This document shows positions 45,051 through 54,264 of a stretch of DNA of 64,000 bases, piece after piece; the first letter of the stretch is position 1, and the number at the start of each line of letters is the position of its first letter. The stretch spans positions 1 through 64,000 of the forward strand of contig NZ_FQYK01000005.1 in the NCBI RefSeq assembly GCF_900141715.1. The letters are read 5' to 3'. This DNA is from Algibacter luteus. Its GTDB lineage: Bacteria > Bacteroidota > Bacteroidia > Flavobacteriales > Flavobacteriaceae. The notes beneath the pieces are model-generated. The model was not told the DNA's origin, ran no database searches, and saw nothing but the letters and a program-made list of their open reading frames with translations. The translations under genes were made by a program, and so were the position numbers.

Positions 45051-45944
45051 TTATTTAAGCGAATTACGTTTATCTTCTCCCCAAAGCAGCTTTTTTCTTA
45101 AGGTTGCTAAAAAGCTTTCGTTTAGAAGGTCTATCATCTTAATTTTAAAATCTGCCTTTTTAATTTTAATAAGTGTGCCGTTATCTAGTGTGGCAATTCT
45201 AGAATCTAAGGAAATTAAATGCTGTTTTTCTCGACCGTTTACTCTAAGGTGAATTTCTGTAGAATCGGGAATAACCAATGGTCTAGCACTTAGGTTATGA
45301 GGCGCAATAGGAGTTAAAACAAAGTTAAGTGCACCTGGAGTAATTACAGGGCCGCCGCAGCTTAATGAATATCCTGTTGAGCCAGTAGGTGTAGAGACAA
45401 TTAAACCATCACTCCAATATGAATTTAAAAATTCGTCATTTAAATGTGTATCAATGGTAATCATAGCAGTTGTGTTTTTTCTGCTTACTGAAATTTCATT
45501 TAAAGCAAAATTCATCGATTTTATATCCTCATTTTCAGGAACTGTTTCAACAGTTAGTATTGAACGTTCAGAAATTCTGTATTTTCCATCTATAATATTT
45601 TGAATGGCCTCTTCAATGGCATCAACTTGAATAGTAGCTAAAAACCCTAATCTTCCCGTATTAATGCCAATTATAGGAATACCTAAATCTTTCACAAACA
45701 TGGTTGCTCTAAGAATAGTACCATCGCCACCAATACTCACTAAAAAACTAAAACTTTCATCAAGTTCGGTAAATGTTTTATACTTATGGTAGTCTTTTAT
45801 ATTGTGAGGTTCTTTGTCTATAAGCTTGTAAAACTCCGTTTCGATATAAGCATCGATGCCTTTACTTTCAAGAAAATTGAAAAGCGTTTCAACCGATTGT
45901 GGTGTTGTTACATTAAAATATCGTCCAAAAATGGCAACCTTCAT
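45051..45944 (-). CDS. nadK: NAD kinase
   Basis: The 297-residue protein has the NAD kinase motifs GGDGTILRATM, NTGRLGFLATI and TPTGSTGYSLSCGGP. It phosphorylates NAD to NADP in the cytoplasm. It precedes DUF6089 in the minus-strand series with a gap of 103 bp and follows the CBS protein with a gap of 65 bp. Confidence 0.97.
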   Translation of the reverse strand: MKVAIFGRYFNVTTPQSVETLFNFLESKGIDAYIETEFYKLIDKEPHNIKDYHKYKTFTELDESFSFLVSIGGDGTILRATMFVKDLGIPIIGINTGRLGFLATIQVDAIEEAIQNIIDGKYRISERSILTVETVPENEDIKSMNFALNEISVSRKNTTAMITIDTHLNDEFLNSYWSDGLIVSTPTGSTGYSLSCGGPVITPGALNFVLTPIAPHNLSARPLVIPDSTEIHLRVNGREKQHLISLDSRIATLDNGTLIKIKKADFKIKMIDLLNESFLATLRKKLLWGEDKRNSLK

Positions 45945-46009
45945 GTGTTTATTCTATTTTCTATGGTTGTTTGGTATTTTGTATTAAGTTCAAAATATTT
46001 TTCACCAAA

Positions 46010-46669
46010 CTACATGTTTAAATATTTTTTTAAATAGTCTGAACGTTCTTTTAATGTTTCAAGATATCCATCTTCTTCATGTCCAGAAACAATGTTATAG
46101 CTATAGCGTCTAAATGTTTGTATAATTTCATTAAGCCCAGTATTCCCTATCTTTAAGGTTACTTGAACCAAATCGGTGTTCATTCTAGAAATAAATGCGC
46201 CTAAAAGTTTACCGTCGTTCGATTCAACAATCTGACTTATCTCACTAAATGAATAATCGTTTATACCTTTTTCCACGATTAAAATACCTCCAGCTTCAGA
46301 GAAAAAAGGCGATTCGCTAAATAAACTGATAACATCATTTAATTCATAATAACCTAAATACTTGTTATGAATATCTAAGACAGGCATGACATTGGTTGAA
46401 TTTACAGCAAAAGTTTCCAAAATATCGAGCCAAACGGTATTTTTTCTAACATAAAAATCTTCCAATGCGTATTTATACTCGCTTAGTTGTTTGTCGGCGT
46501 CAAAAATATGGGCATCGGTCTCAGAAAAACAACCTAAATAGGCACCGGTATCGTCTTTTACAGGAATATGCGAGAATGTTAGTTGATTAAACAATAATTG
46601 TAAATCTCTTGTTTTACTATTAATGTTTAACGGTTTTATGTCATTAATTATAAGTTCTGAAAGTTTCAT
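46010..46669 (-). CDS. CBS-pair protein with ACT-like C-terminal domain (AcuB-like)
   Basis: The 219-residue protein has two CBS motifs (about 1-115; LFNQLTFSHIPVKDDTGAYLG and VNSTNVMPVLDIHNKYLGYY). An ACT-like tail follows (about 125-195; ILIVEKGINDYSFSEISQIV, ISRMNTDLVQVTLKIG). This layout resembles AcuB proteins that sense adenine nucleotides. Adjacent nadK suggests nucleotide sensing, but this is inference. Confidence 0.85.
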   Translation of the reverse strand: MKLSELIINDIKPLNINSKTRDLQLLFNQLTFSHIPVKDDTGAYLGCFSETDAHIFDADKQLSEYKYALEDFYVRKNTVWLDILETFAVNSTNVMPVLDIHNKYLGYYELNDVISLFSESPFFSEAGGILIVEKGINDYSFSEISQIVESNDGKLLGAFISRMNTDLVQVTLKIGNTGLNEIIQTFRRYSYNIVSGHEEDGYLETLKERSDYLKKYLNM

Positions 46670-46790
46670 CGTTCTTTCCTAATATAAATTGATAATTCAA
46701 ATAAACTAACTGCACATTCCATTTTAATAGTACTCTTAAAATGTACCGCAAATTAATCAAAAAAATAGTACCAATGCTTGTTGTACTTTG

Positions 46791-46798
46791 TATTTTTG
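46791..46798 (+). promoter_or_regulatory. -7 promoter element of pdxJ
   Basis: TATTTTTG, 17 bp before the pdxJ ATG, matches TAnnTTTG. No clear -33 TTG is found at the usual distance. Confidence 0.5.
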
Positions 46799-46815
46799 TC
46801 TTTTAAAATAGATTT

Positions 46816-47529
46816 ATGACAAAGTTAAGTGTTAATATTAATAAGATAGCAACCTTAAGAAATTCTAGAGGAGGCGATGTGCCAAATGTAGTACAGTTTG
46901 CAAAAGATGTGCAACGATTTGGTGCGGAAGGAGTGACTATACACCCAAGACCTGATGAAAGACATATAAGATATCAAGACGCTCGCAATTTAAAACCAGA
47001 AGTTTATACCGAATATAATATTGAAGGAAATCCAATAGAATCATTTATTAATTTGGTGTTAAATGTGAAGCCAACACAGGTTACGTTAGTGCCAGATGCT
47101 GTTGATGCTATAACAAGTAATGCAGGCTGGGATACTATAAAACACAAAGATTTTTTAGTTGATGTGATTAAAGAATTTCAAAACAACAATATTAGAACTT
47201 CAATATTTGTTGATCCAGTTTTAAAACAAATTGAAGGCGCCAAAGAAACTGGAACTGATAGAATCGAGCTTTATACTGAGGCATTTGCGCATCAATATAG
47301 TAAAGGAGATTTTGAAGGGATAAAATCATATGTTGAAAGTGCCGAATTAGCAAATAATTTGGGTTTAGGAATTAATGCAGGACATGATTTATCGCTTGAT
47401 AATATTGAGTTTTTCAATGAGAACATACCAAATTTGTTAGAGGTATCAATTGGGCATGCATTAGTTGCAGAGAGTTTATATTTGGGTGTAGAAAATGTAA
47501 TTCAAATGTATTTAAACAAACTTAAATAA
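46816..47529 (+). CDS. pdxJ: Pyridoxine 5'-phosphate synthase PdxJ
   Basis: The 237-residue TIM barrel has VNINKIATLRNSRGG, GVTIHPRPDERHIR and GINAGHDLSLDN, diagnostic for PdxJ. It condenses 3-amino-1-hydroxyacetone phosphate and deoxyxylulose 5-phosphate to pyridoxine 5'-phosphate. The stop and the next gene's start overlap in TAATG. Confidence 0.97.
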   Translation: MTKLSVNINKIATLRNSRGGDVPNVVQFAKDVQRFGAEGVTIHPRPDERHIRYQDARNLKPEVYTEYNIEGNPIESFINLVLNVKPTQVTLVPDAVDAITSNAGWDTIKHKDFLVDVIKEFQNNNIRTSIFVDPVLKQIEGAKETGTDRIELYTEAFAHQYSKGDFEGIKSYVESAELANNLGLGINAGHDLSLDNIEFFNENIPNLLEVSIGHALVAESLYLGVENVIQMYLNKLK

Positions 47530-48296
47530 TGCTTTTACATTCAAATATTTTAGGAGAAGGAAAGCCATTTGTTATCTTACATGGGTTTTTAGGCATGAGC
47601 GATAACTGGAAAACCCTTGGGACACAGTTTAGTGAAGAAGGATTTGAAGTGCATTTGGTAGATCAGCGTAATCACGGAAGAAGTTTTCATGATACCGAGT
47701 TCAATTATGAGGTATTAGTTGAAGACTTAAAACAGTATTGCGATGTTAATAATCTTACCAATATAGTGCTATTAGGGCATTCCATGGGCGGAAAAACAGC
47801 CATGTTATTTGCTGCAACTTATCCTGAAATGGTTTCAAAATTAATAGTTGCCGATATTTCACCTAGATTTTACCCAGTGCATCACGAGGCTATACTAGAA
47901 GGTTTAAGTGCTTTAGATTTTAATGAAATATCTTCAAGAGGTGAGGCAGATAAAGTTTTGAGCCACTTCATATCAGATCAAGGAATCCGTATGTTTTTAC
48001 TTAAAAATTTATATTGGGTAGAAAAAGGACAATTAGGGTTACGAATCAATTTAGAAGTTTTAAAAAATGAAGTTGCCGAGGTTGGTGAACCCTTGCCAAG
48101 TTATGCCAGATTTGAAAATGACACCTTGTTTTTACGTGGAGATCGCTCTGAATATATAGGAGTTGAAGATGAACGCATTATAAAAAATCACTTTTCAAAG
48201 GTTAAGATTGTTGCCATTTCCAATGCTGGACATTGGTTACATGCCGAAAATCCGAAAGACTTTTTTGAAGCTGTAATTAATTTCGTAAATTCATAA
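47529..48296 (+). CDS. Alpha/beta hydrolase (YbfF-like esterase)
   Basis: The 255-residue protein has the nucleophile elbow GHSMGGK, the HGFLGMSDNWKTL oxyanion segment, the DQRNHGRS motif and the C-terminal catalytic histidine in AGHWLHAENP. These match the YbfF/menH-like esterase branch. It is coupled to pdxJ by a 1-bp overlap. The substrate is not evident. Confidence 0.92.
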   Translation: MLLHSNILGEGKPFVILHGFLGMSDNWKTLGTQFSEEGFEVHLVDQRNHGRSFHDTEFNYEVLVEDLKQYCDVNNLTNIVLLGHSMGGKTAMLFAATYPEMVSKLIVADISPRFYPVHHEAILEGLSALDFNEISSRGEADKVLSHFISDQGIRMFLLKNLYWVEKGQLGLRINLEVLKNEVAEVGEPLPSYARFENDTLFLRGDRSEYIGVEDERIIKNHFSKVKIVAISNAGHWLHAENPKDFFEAVINFVNS

Positions 48297-48311
48297 ATAA
48301 ATATAAAAAAC

Positions 48312-48659
48312 ATGAATTTAATTTTAAGACTACTTCTTAACGCTGTGGCGGTATTTGCTCTTGCAAATATCTTAACTGGTGTTTATGTAGATGGATATAT
48401 ATCGGCAATAATTGTTGCACTTGTATTGTCTATCCTAAACCTATTTGTAAAGCCCATTTTGATAATTTTCACATTGCCTGTAACCATCATAACTTTAGGG
48501 TTATTTCTGCTCGTAATTAATGGATTAATTATTCTGTTAGCAGATAAATTTATTGATGGTTTTTCAGTCGAAAATATATGGTGGGCAATCTTATTCAGTA
48601 TTCTTTTATCTATACTTCAATCGCTTTTACAGTCTTTCTTGAAAACAGATAAAAAATAG
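48312..48659 (+). CDS. Small membrane protein of the PF04020 (phage-holin-like) family
   Basis: The 115-residue protein has four membrane helices with VALVLSILNLFVKPILIIFTLP and ITLGLFLLVINGLIILLADK, typical of the YvlD-like family that databases label phage holin family protein. It is not a sign of a prophage here because the neighbours are core genes. Function is unknown. Confidence 0.88.
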   Translation: MNLILRLLLNAVAVFALANILTGVYVDGYISAIIVALVLSILNLFVKPILIIFTLPVTIITLGLFLLVINGLIILLADKFIDGFSVENIWWAILFSILLSILQSLLQSFLKTDKK

Positions 48660-48684
48660 CTTCAAAATCAAGTAATTAAAAACT

Positions 48685-48720
48685 TTGTTGGGATGTAAAA
48701 ATGTATTATTTTTGCATCCC
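48685..48720 (+). promoter_or_regulatory. tig promoter overlapped by a palindrome
   Basis: A -33 TTG at 48685-48687 and a -7 TATTTTTG at 48707-48714 are 19 bases apart. The -7 lies in the right arm of an inverted repeat at 48690-48720: GGGATGTAAAAAT, five-base spacer, ATTTTTGCATCCC, with one mismatch in 13. The arrangement could be an operator for a dimeric regulator or a structure at the transcript start. Confidence 0.6.
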
Positions 48721-48862
48721 AATTTTAGTCACAGAAATCGCTGTACATTAAAGGCTTAGAGTTTCTACTAAATTTGGATATTTTCGCGTAAGCGTGAATT
48801 AATTAATTTAGGTTTAAAAACCTTTTGTTAAACTCCCGTAAAAGGGTTTTATATCATTTAAA
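48721..48862 (+). other. Long, possibly structured leader of tig
   Basis: About 140 bases precede the tig ATG. They include small inverted repeats: TTCGCG/CGTGAA with one wobble, AGGTTT/AAACCT, and CCC/GGG bracketing GTAAAA with flanking AAAACC/GGTTTT. No known riboswitch was recognised. Confidence 0.35.
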
Positions 48863-50191
48863 ATGAATATTACAAGAGAAAACGTTGATGCATTAAATGC
48901 TGTAGTAAAAGTTGATATCGCTAAAGAAGATTATAGCGATAAAGTAGAAAAAATATTAACAGATTACCGTAAAACAGCTAACATTCCTGGTTTTAGAAAG
49001 GGGCACGTGCCTATGGGGATGGTTAAAAAGCAATACGGAAAAGCTGTTTTGGTTGATGAAGTAAATAAGTTATTACAAGATGCTTTAAACAAATATTTAA
49101 CTGAAGAAAAATTAGATGTACTTGGGCAACCTTTACCTAAAACTCAAGATGAAATAGATTGGGATGCCGATAAATTTTCTTTTGAATTTGAATTGGGTCT
49201 TGCTCCAGAATTTAAAGTAGAATTGAAAAGTAAAAAAGCCATCACGCAATACCATATTATTGCTGATGATAAAATGATTAATGAGCAAATTGAGCGTATT
49301 CAAAAACAATACGGTAAATTAGTTTCTCAAGATACTGTTGAAAAAGACAGTGAAATAACGGGTACTTTTACTAACGAGGAAAAAGAGATAAACAATACAG
49401 TAACTTTAACTTTAGATAAGTTTAAAGGAAAATCTACTGCAAAACAATTTATTGGCGCTAAAGTTGGCGATGTTATTACATTAAAAACTAAAGGACTTTA
49501 TGATGACGAGCATGAATTAATGCATGCTTTAAAATTAGGACATGATGATGTTCATGGATTAGATGTTGAAGTTAATTTTGAAATTACTGAAATTAACGAA
49601 CGTGAATTAGCTGATTTAGATCAGGAATTATTTGATAAGCTTTTTGGAGTAGGAAATGTAACTTCTGTAACCGAATTAAAAGCCAAAATAAAAGAAGATG
49701 CCGAAAAGCAATTTGCGCAACAAGCAGACCAAAAACTGTTAAACGATGTCACTGAATATTTAGTTGAAAATACTAAATTCGATTTACCTGCCGAGTTTTT
49801 AACAAAATGGATGCAAACAGCTGGCGAGCAAGAATTAGATGCAGACCAAGCAAGAGAAGAATACGAGAAGTCTGAAAAAAGCTTGCGTTATCAGTTAATA
49901 GAAGGAAAGTTAATTGAAGAAAATAACGTTCAAGTAACTATGGACGATATTAAGAATCATGCAAAAGAAATGATTAAAGGGCAAATGGCTCAATTTGGTC
50001 AAATGAATCCTTCTGATAAAGAGTTGGATGATATTGCTGCCAGAGTGTTAGGTAATCAGGATGAGGCACGTCGTATATCAGAGCAGTTAATTAGCCAAAA
50101 ATTACTTGGTCTTTATAAGGAAAAAGCAAATATTAAAGTAAAAGAATTAAGTTACGAAAACTTTGTTAAAGAAGTTTACGGTGACAAATAG
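48863..50191 (+). CDS. tig: Trigger factor
   Basis: The 442-residue protein has the N-terminal ribosome-binding signature PGFRKGHVPMGMVKKQYG (about 43-60), a central FKBP-type PPIase domain (about 150-240, somewhat degenerate) and the helical C-terminal chaperone domain. Trigger factor binds nascent chains at the ribosome exit. tig, clpP and clpX follow in this order, as in many bacteria. A terminator stands after tig, so clpP has a separate promoter. Confidence 0.95.
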   Translation: MNITRENVDALNAVVKVDIAKEDYSDKVEKILTDYRKTANIPGFRKGHVPMGMVKKQYGKAVLVDEVNKLLQDALNKYLTEEKLDVLGQPLPKTQDEIDWDADKFSFEFELGLAPEFKVELKSKKAITQYHIIADDKMINEQIERIQKQYGKLVSQDTVEKDSEITGTFTNEEKEINNTVTLTLDKFKGKSTAKQFIGAKVGDVITLKTKGLYDDEHELMHALKLGHDDVHGLDVEVNFEITEINERELADLDQELFDKLFGVGNVTSVTELKAKIKEDAEKQFAQQADQKLLNDVTEYLVENTKFDLPAEFLTKWMQTAGEQELDADQAREEYEKSEKSLRYQLIEGKLIEENNVQVTMDDIKNHAKEMIKGQMAQFGQMNPSDKELDDIAARVLGNQDEARRISEQLISQKLLGLYKEKANIKVKELSYENFVKEVYGDK

Positions 50192-50213
50192 ATAAATAAT
50201 AAATGCTTATATT

Positions 50214-50247
50214 TAAGCGCTTAAATCAAAAGATTTAAGCGCTTTTT
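50214..50247 (+). terminator. Terminator after tig
   Basis: AAGCGCTTAAATC and GATTTAAGCGCTT form a perfect 13-base stem with an AAAA loop and six T residues. Confidence 0.92.
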
Positions 50248-50334
50248 TATTAAAAACAAAATTCACATTTAATTCATTAAAACTTATCTTTATGTAAGTC
50301 AGATGGTTAAATAAAAAACACAATAAAAACGACT

Positions 50335-51009
50335 ATGGATTACGCAAAAGAATTTGAAAAATTCGCGATAAAAGACCAAGGTATAAGCAGTACATACTAT
50401 AATAAAATTATAAGTAGCATGTATCCTACTAACCTTACACCGAATATTATTGAAGAGCGCCAAATGAATATCGCAATTTTCGATGTATTTTCTCGTTTAA
50501 TGATGGACAGGATTATTTTCTTAGGAACAGGAATTAATGATCAAGTGGCCAATATTATTCAGGCTCAATTATTATTCTTAGAAAGTACAGACGCTAATAA
50601 AGATATTCAAATATATATCAATTCTCCAGGAGGAAGTGTTTATGCGGGCTTAGGTATATATGATACCATGCAATTTATAAAACCAGATGTAGCAACTATT
50701 TGTACTGGTATGGCAGCTTCTATGGGGGCCGTATTGTTATGTGCTGGTGAAAAAGGTAAGCGAAGCGGATTAACGCATTCGCGTGTCATGATTCATCAAC
50801 CTTTAGGCGGAGCGCAAGGTCAAGCTAGTGATATTGAAATTACGGCTAGAGAAATTTTAATTCTAAAAGAAGAACTTTATAAGATAATTAGTAAGCATTC
50901 AGGACAAGATTACGACAAAGTATATGAAGACAGTGATAGAGATTACTGGATGAAAGCTGATAAGGCCAAAGAATACGGTATGATAGACGAGATTTTGGCT
51001 CGCAAATAA
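50335..51009 (+). CDS. clpP: ATP-dependent Clp protease proteolytic subunit
   Basis: The 224-residue serine protease has the catalytic Ser in TGMAASMGAVLLCAG and the catalytic His in THSRVMIHQPLGG. Its N-terminus is about 25 residues longer than Escherichia coli ClpP. It forms the barrel served by the ClpX unfoldase encoded 71 bp downstream. Confidence 0.97.
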   Translation: MDYAKEFEKFAIKDQGISSTYYNKIISSMYPTNLTPNIIEERQMNIAIFDVFSRLMMDRIIFLGTGINDQVANIIQAQLLFLESTDANKDIQIYINSPGGSVYAGLGIYDTMQFIKPDVATICTGMAASMGAVLLCAGEKGKRSGLTHSRVMIHQPLGGAQGQASDIEITAREILILKEELYKIISKHSGQDYDKVYEDSDRDYWMKADKAKEYGMIDEILARK

Positions 51010-51080
51010 ATAATTTGTAATTTTAAAGAATTGTTACAGAGGTAATTATAACTTTTTACTCTCAAAATTAAATAAGATTA

Positions 51081-52313
51081 ATGGCAAAAGAAGAATTAGA
51101 ATGTTCGTTTTGTGGTCGTAAAAAACCTGAGACAAACTTGTTGATTGCGGGATTAGATGCACACATCTGTGATAGATGTATTGAGCAAGCTCATGGTATT
51201 GTACTAGAGGAATCAAAACAAAACGATAGCAGTGACTTATCTGCAGAATTAAAACTTCGTAAACCCCAACAAATTAAGGCGTTTCTGGATGAATATATTA
51301 TAGGTCAATCGTCAACTAAAAAAGTAATGTCGGTTGCTGTTTATAATCACTACAAAAGATTATTGCAACCAGTTACTACAGATGATATAGACATTCAAAA
51401 AAGTAATATCATCATGGTTGGGCAAACGGGTACAGGTAAAACATTAATGGCGAAAACCATTGCTAGAATGTTAAATGTACCATTGGCTATTGTTGATGCA
51501 ACGGTTTTAACTGAAGCTGGTTATGTAGGTGAAGATGTTGAAAGTATTTTAACGCGCTTGTTACAAGCCGCTGATTATAACTTAGAAAAAGCAGAAAAAG
51601 GCATTGTTTTTATTGATGAAATTGATAAAATTGCTCGTAAAAGCGATAACCCATCTATAACTAGAGATGTTTCTGGTGAAGGTGTTCAACAAGCATTACT
51701 TAAGCTTTTAGAGGGTACCGTTGTTAATGTCCCACCTAAAGGAGGGCGTAAGCATCCAGACCAAAAGTTTATTGAAGTCAACACAGAAAATATATTATTT
51801 ATTGCCGGTGGTGCTTTTGATGGTATTGATCGTGTTATTTCAAAACGTTTAAATATGCAAGCAGTTGGTTACAGCGCATCAATGTCTGATGAAGTTGTCG
51901 ATCAAGATAACCTTCTGCAATATATTATACCAAAAGATTTAAAAGATTTTGGTTTAATTCCGGAAATTATAGGACGTTTACCGGTATTAACATACATGGA
52001 TCCGTTAGATGCAGATACTTTAAGAGCCATATTAACAGAACCAAAAAACGCTATAATCAAACAATACAAAAAGTTGTTTGAGATGGATAATATAGACTTT
52101 ACCATCACAGACGGGGCTTTAGGATTTATTGTAGATAAAGCAATTGAATATAAATTGGGTGCCAGAGGATTACGTTCTTTATGCGAAGAAATTTTAACCG
52201 ATGCAATGTTTGAATTGCCAAGTAGTAACGAGAAAAAATTAAATGTGACAAAGGCTTATGCCGAAGATAAATTAACAAAAACAACTTTAAAGAAACTTAA
52301 AGCAGTTTCTTAA
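51081..52313 (+). CDS. clpX: ATP-dependent Clp protease ATP-binding subunit ClpX
   Basis: The 410-residue protein has the N-terminal zinc-binding domain ([10 protein letters not shown] and ICDRCIEQA), Walker A GQTGTGKT, pore loop GYVGED, Walker [10 protein letters not shown], the GGRKHP loop and sensor GARGLRS. It unfolds substrates for ClpP. A strong terminator closes the tig-clpP-clpX group. Confidence 0.98.
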   Translation: MAKEELECSFCGRKKPETNLLIAGLDAHICDRCIEQAHGIVLEESKQNDSSDLSAELKLRKPQQIKAFLDEYIIGQSSTKKVMSVAVYNHYKRLLQPVTTDDIDIQKSNIIMVGQTGTGKTLMAKTIARMLNVPLAIVDATVLTEAGYVGEDVESILTRLLQAADYNLEKAEKGIVFIDEIDKIARKSDNPSITRDVSGEGVQQALLKLLEGTVVNVPPKGGRKHPDQKFIEVNTENILFIAGGAFDGIDRVISKRLNMQAVGYSASMSDEVVDQDNLLQYIIPKDLKDFGLIPEIIGRLPVLTYMDPLDADTLRAILTEPKNAIIKQYKKLFEMDNIDFTITDGALGFIVDKAIEYKLGARGLRSLCEEILTDAMFELPSSNEKKLNVTKAYAEDKLTKTTLKKLKAVS

Positions 52314-52334
52314 ATAGTTTGTCAATTAATATTA

Positions 52335-52368
52335 TAAAAAAACCACGCTATATAGCGTGGTTTTTTTT
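52335..52368 (+). terminator. Terminator after clpX
   Basis: AAAACCACGCTA and TAGCGTGGTTTT pair perfectly around TA, followed by a T run, 21 bp after the clpX stop. Confidence 0.93.
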
Positions 52369-52707
52369 ATTTATGGATATTAATTAATATGGATATACGT
52401 TATTTAGTTTTTGTTACTCTTTTAATCTGACGTAAAAGTATAGCTAATAAATACATGGGCAATGACCACAAACTGTGTTTTAGACTATAAGACGAAATAC
52501 TCGTTTAAAAACTTTTTTGGTAGCACTTAATCGATATGACAACCTTTTATCGATAAAATCTAAATGATGAATATGAATTTGATGTGTAAAATAGTTTGAG
52601 ATTTTTTAACTTCATAGTTTGTTTTGCTAATTATTACATATGAAGAAGTTAAGAACCTTGATTTAATAAATCAATAAATGTTCTAGAATGAGTTTTGAAG
52701 AAAGTGG
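52369..52707. other. Gene-free stretch between clpX and the GH3-like gene
   Basis: About 340 bp hold no intact gene. There is a direct repeat TATGGATAT at its left end. On the minus strand a broken series of short frames (including KRLSYRLSATKKVFKRV and, in a neighbouring frame, SLWSLPMYLLAILLRQI) could be a decayed coding remnant. In AT-rich DNA such frames may also arise by chance. Confidence 0.3.
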
Positions 52708-54222
52708 TTAGTTGTTCAGTTTCAGTAAATCTTCAATATAATCACGAGAATTTGAAAGTCTAGGTACTTTATGTTGTCCACCTAATTTGTCATTTAATTT
52801 TAACCAATCATGAAACAAATGTGTGCGTGCAATATTTATTTTCGGCTTGTTAAGGGTGATATTATTATAACGTTTTGCTTCATAATCTGAGTTTAATGAT
52901 TTTAATGCATTATCAAATAATTCATTAAAATAATCGAGATCCTTAGGAGGTGTTTTAAACTCTATTAACCACTCATGAGCACCTTTTTCTTTGCCTTTCA
53001 TAAAAATTGGTGCTGCAGTAAAATCTACAATTTCTGACTTGGTTCGTTTGCAAACTTTTTTGAGTGCGTTTTCTGCATTTTCAATAATGAGTTCTTCTCC
53101 AAAAACATTTATATGATGTTTAGTTCTTCCAGAAATTTTAATACGGTAAGGATTTAAAGACGTAAATCTTACGGTATCACCAATTTTATAACGCCATAAA
53201 CCTGCGTTTGTAGTTATAATGACTGCGTAATTTTTATTGAGTTGAACCTGGCTAAGTGGAATAGCTTTTTCTTCTGAAGTCGCATACACTTCCATTGGGA
53301 TAAATTCATAAAAAATACCATAATCCAGCATCAGTAGTAATTCTGAGGAATTATTTTGATCTTGAATGGCAAAAAAACCTTCAGAGGCATTGTAAATTTC
53401 ATAGTATTTAAATTCCTTATTTGGTAGAATTTTTTTGTACTGATCTTTATAAGGTGTAAAGCTAACGCCACCATGAAAATACACTTCTAAATTTGGCCAA
53501 ACTTCATGTAAATTTTGTTTTCCAGAACTTTCTAACACGTTGTTCAACAAGACAAGCATCCAAGAAGGTACTCCTGCTAGACTGGTAACATTTTCGTTTA
53601 TAGTTTCATCAACTATAGCTTGCATCTTATGCTCCCAATCGCTCATTAGTGAGACTTTGTTACTTGGAGTGCTGCTAAACTCTGCCCAAAATGGCATATT
53701 ATCAATTAAAATAGCCGATAAATCGCCAAAAACAGTACCGTTTTCTTTGTACAATTCCTTACTACCTCCTAACCTTAAACTCTTGCCAGTAAATAGTTGC
53801 GAGTTTTCGTTGTTGTTTAAGTACATACACAACAAATCTTTACTGGCTGCATAATGGCAATCTTCTAATGATTCTTCGCTTACAGGTATAAATTTACTTT
53901 TTGCGCTTGTAGTTCCACTTGACTTAGCAAACCATTTAATAGGTGTGGGCCAGAAAATGTTGTTTTCACCTTGTCGCGATCGTTCAATTGTACTTTGCCA
54001 TCCCGTGTAATTCTTAATGGGAACGCGTTCTGCAAACGTTCTATAATTTTTAATAGATGCAAAATCAAATTCCTTACCTATTTCTGTATTTTTCGCAAAA
54101 TCTAACAAGCTCAATAAGAGCTCTTCCTGCACTTCGTTTGGGTACTTTAAAAACAATTCAATTTGATGAAATCGCTTTTTTAAAAACCATGACGCAATAG
54201 AATTTACTAATGGAATTGACAT
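52708..54222 (-). CDS. GH3 family acyl-adenylating enzyme
   Basis: The 504-residue protein has the GH3 (auxin-responsive promoter) family P-loop KSSGTTSAKSKFIPVS, the motif YNASEGFFAIQDQ and the C-terminal RYKIGDTVRFTSLNPYRIKI with GRTKHHINVFGEE. Plant GH3 enzymes adenylate and amidate plant hormones. Bacterial relatives are common in Bacteroidota and of unknown substrate. It has no obvious operon partner here and is divergent from the DUF2797 gene with a 42-bp gap. Confidence 0.92.
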   Translation of the reverse strand: MSIPLVNSIASWFLKKRFHQIELFLKYPNEVQEELLLSLLDFAKNTEIGKEFDFASIKNYRTFAERVPIKNYTGWQSTIERSRQGENNIFWPTPIKWFAKSSGTTSAKSKFIPVSEESLEDCHYAASKDLLCMYLNNNENSQLFTGKSLRLGGSKELYKENGTVFGDLSAILIDNMPFWAEFSSTPSNKVSLMSDWEHKMQAIVDETINENVTSLAGVPSWMLVLLNNVLESSGKQNLHEVWPNLEVYFHGGVSFTPYKDQYKKILPNKEFKYYEIYNASEGFFAIQDQNNSSELLLMLDYGIFYEFIPMEVYATSEEKAIPLSQVQLNKNYAVIITTNAGLWRYKIGDTVRFTSLNPYRIKISGRTKHHINVFGEELIIENAENALKKVCKRTKSEIVDFTAAPIFMKGKEKGAHEWLIEFKTPPKDLDYFNELFDNALKSLNSDYEAKRYNNITLNKPKINIARTHLFHDWLKLNDKLGGQHKVPRLSNSRDYIEDLLKLNN

Positions 54223-54264
54223 ATTTATGCTATCTTTAAGATTCTAAAAATAAGACTTTTTTTT

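Noticed and set aside
48312-48659. Phage holin family protein as a prophage mark
   Set aside because: The family label is historical; the neighbours are pdxJ, a hydrolase and tig, and there is no other phage gene.
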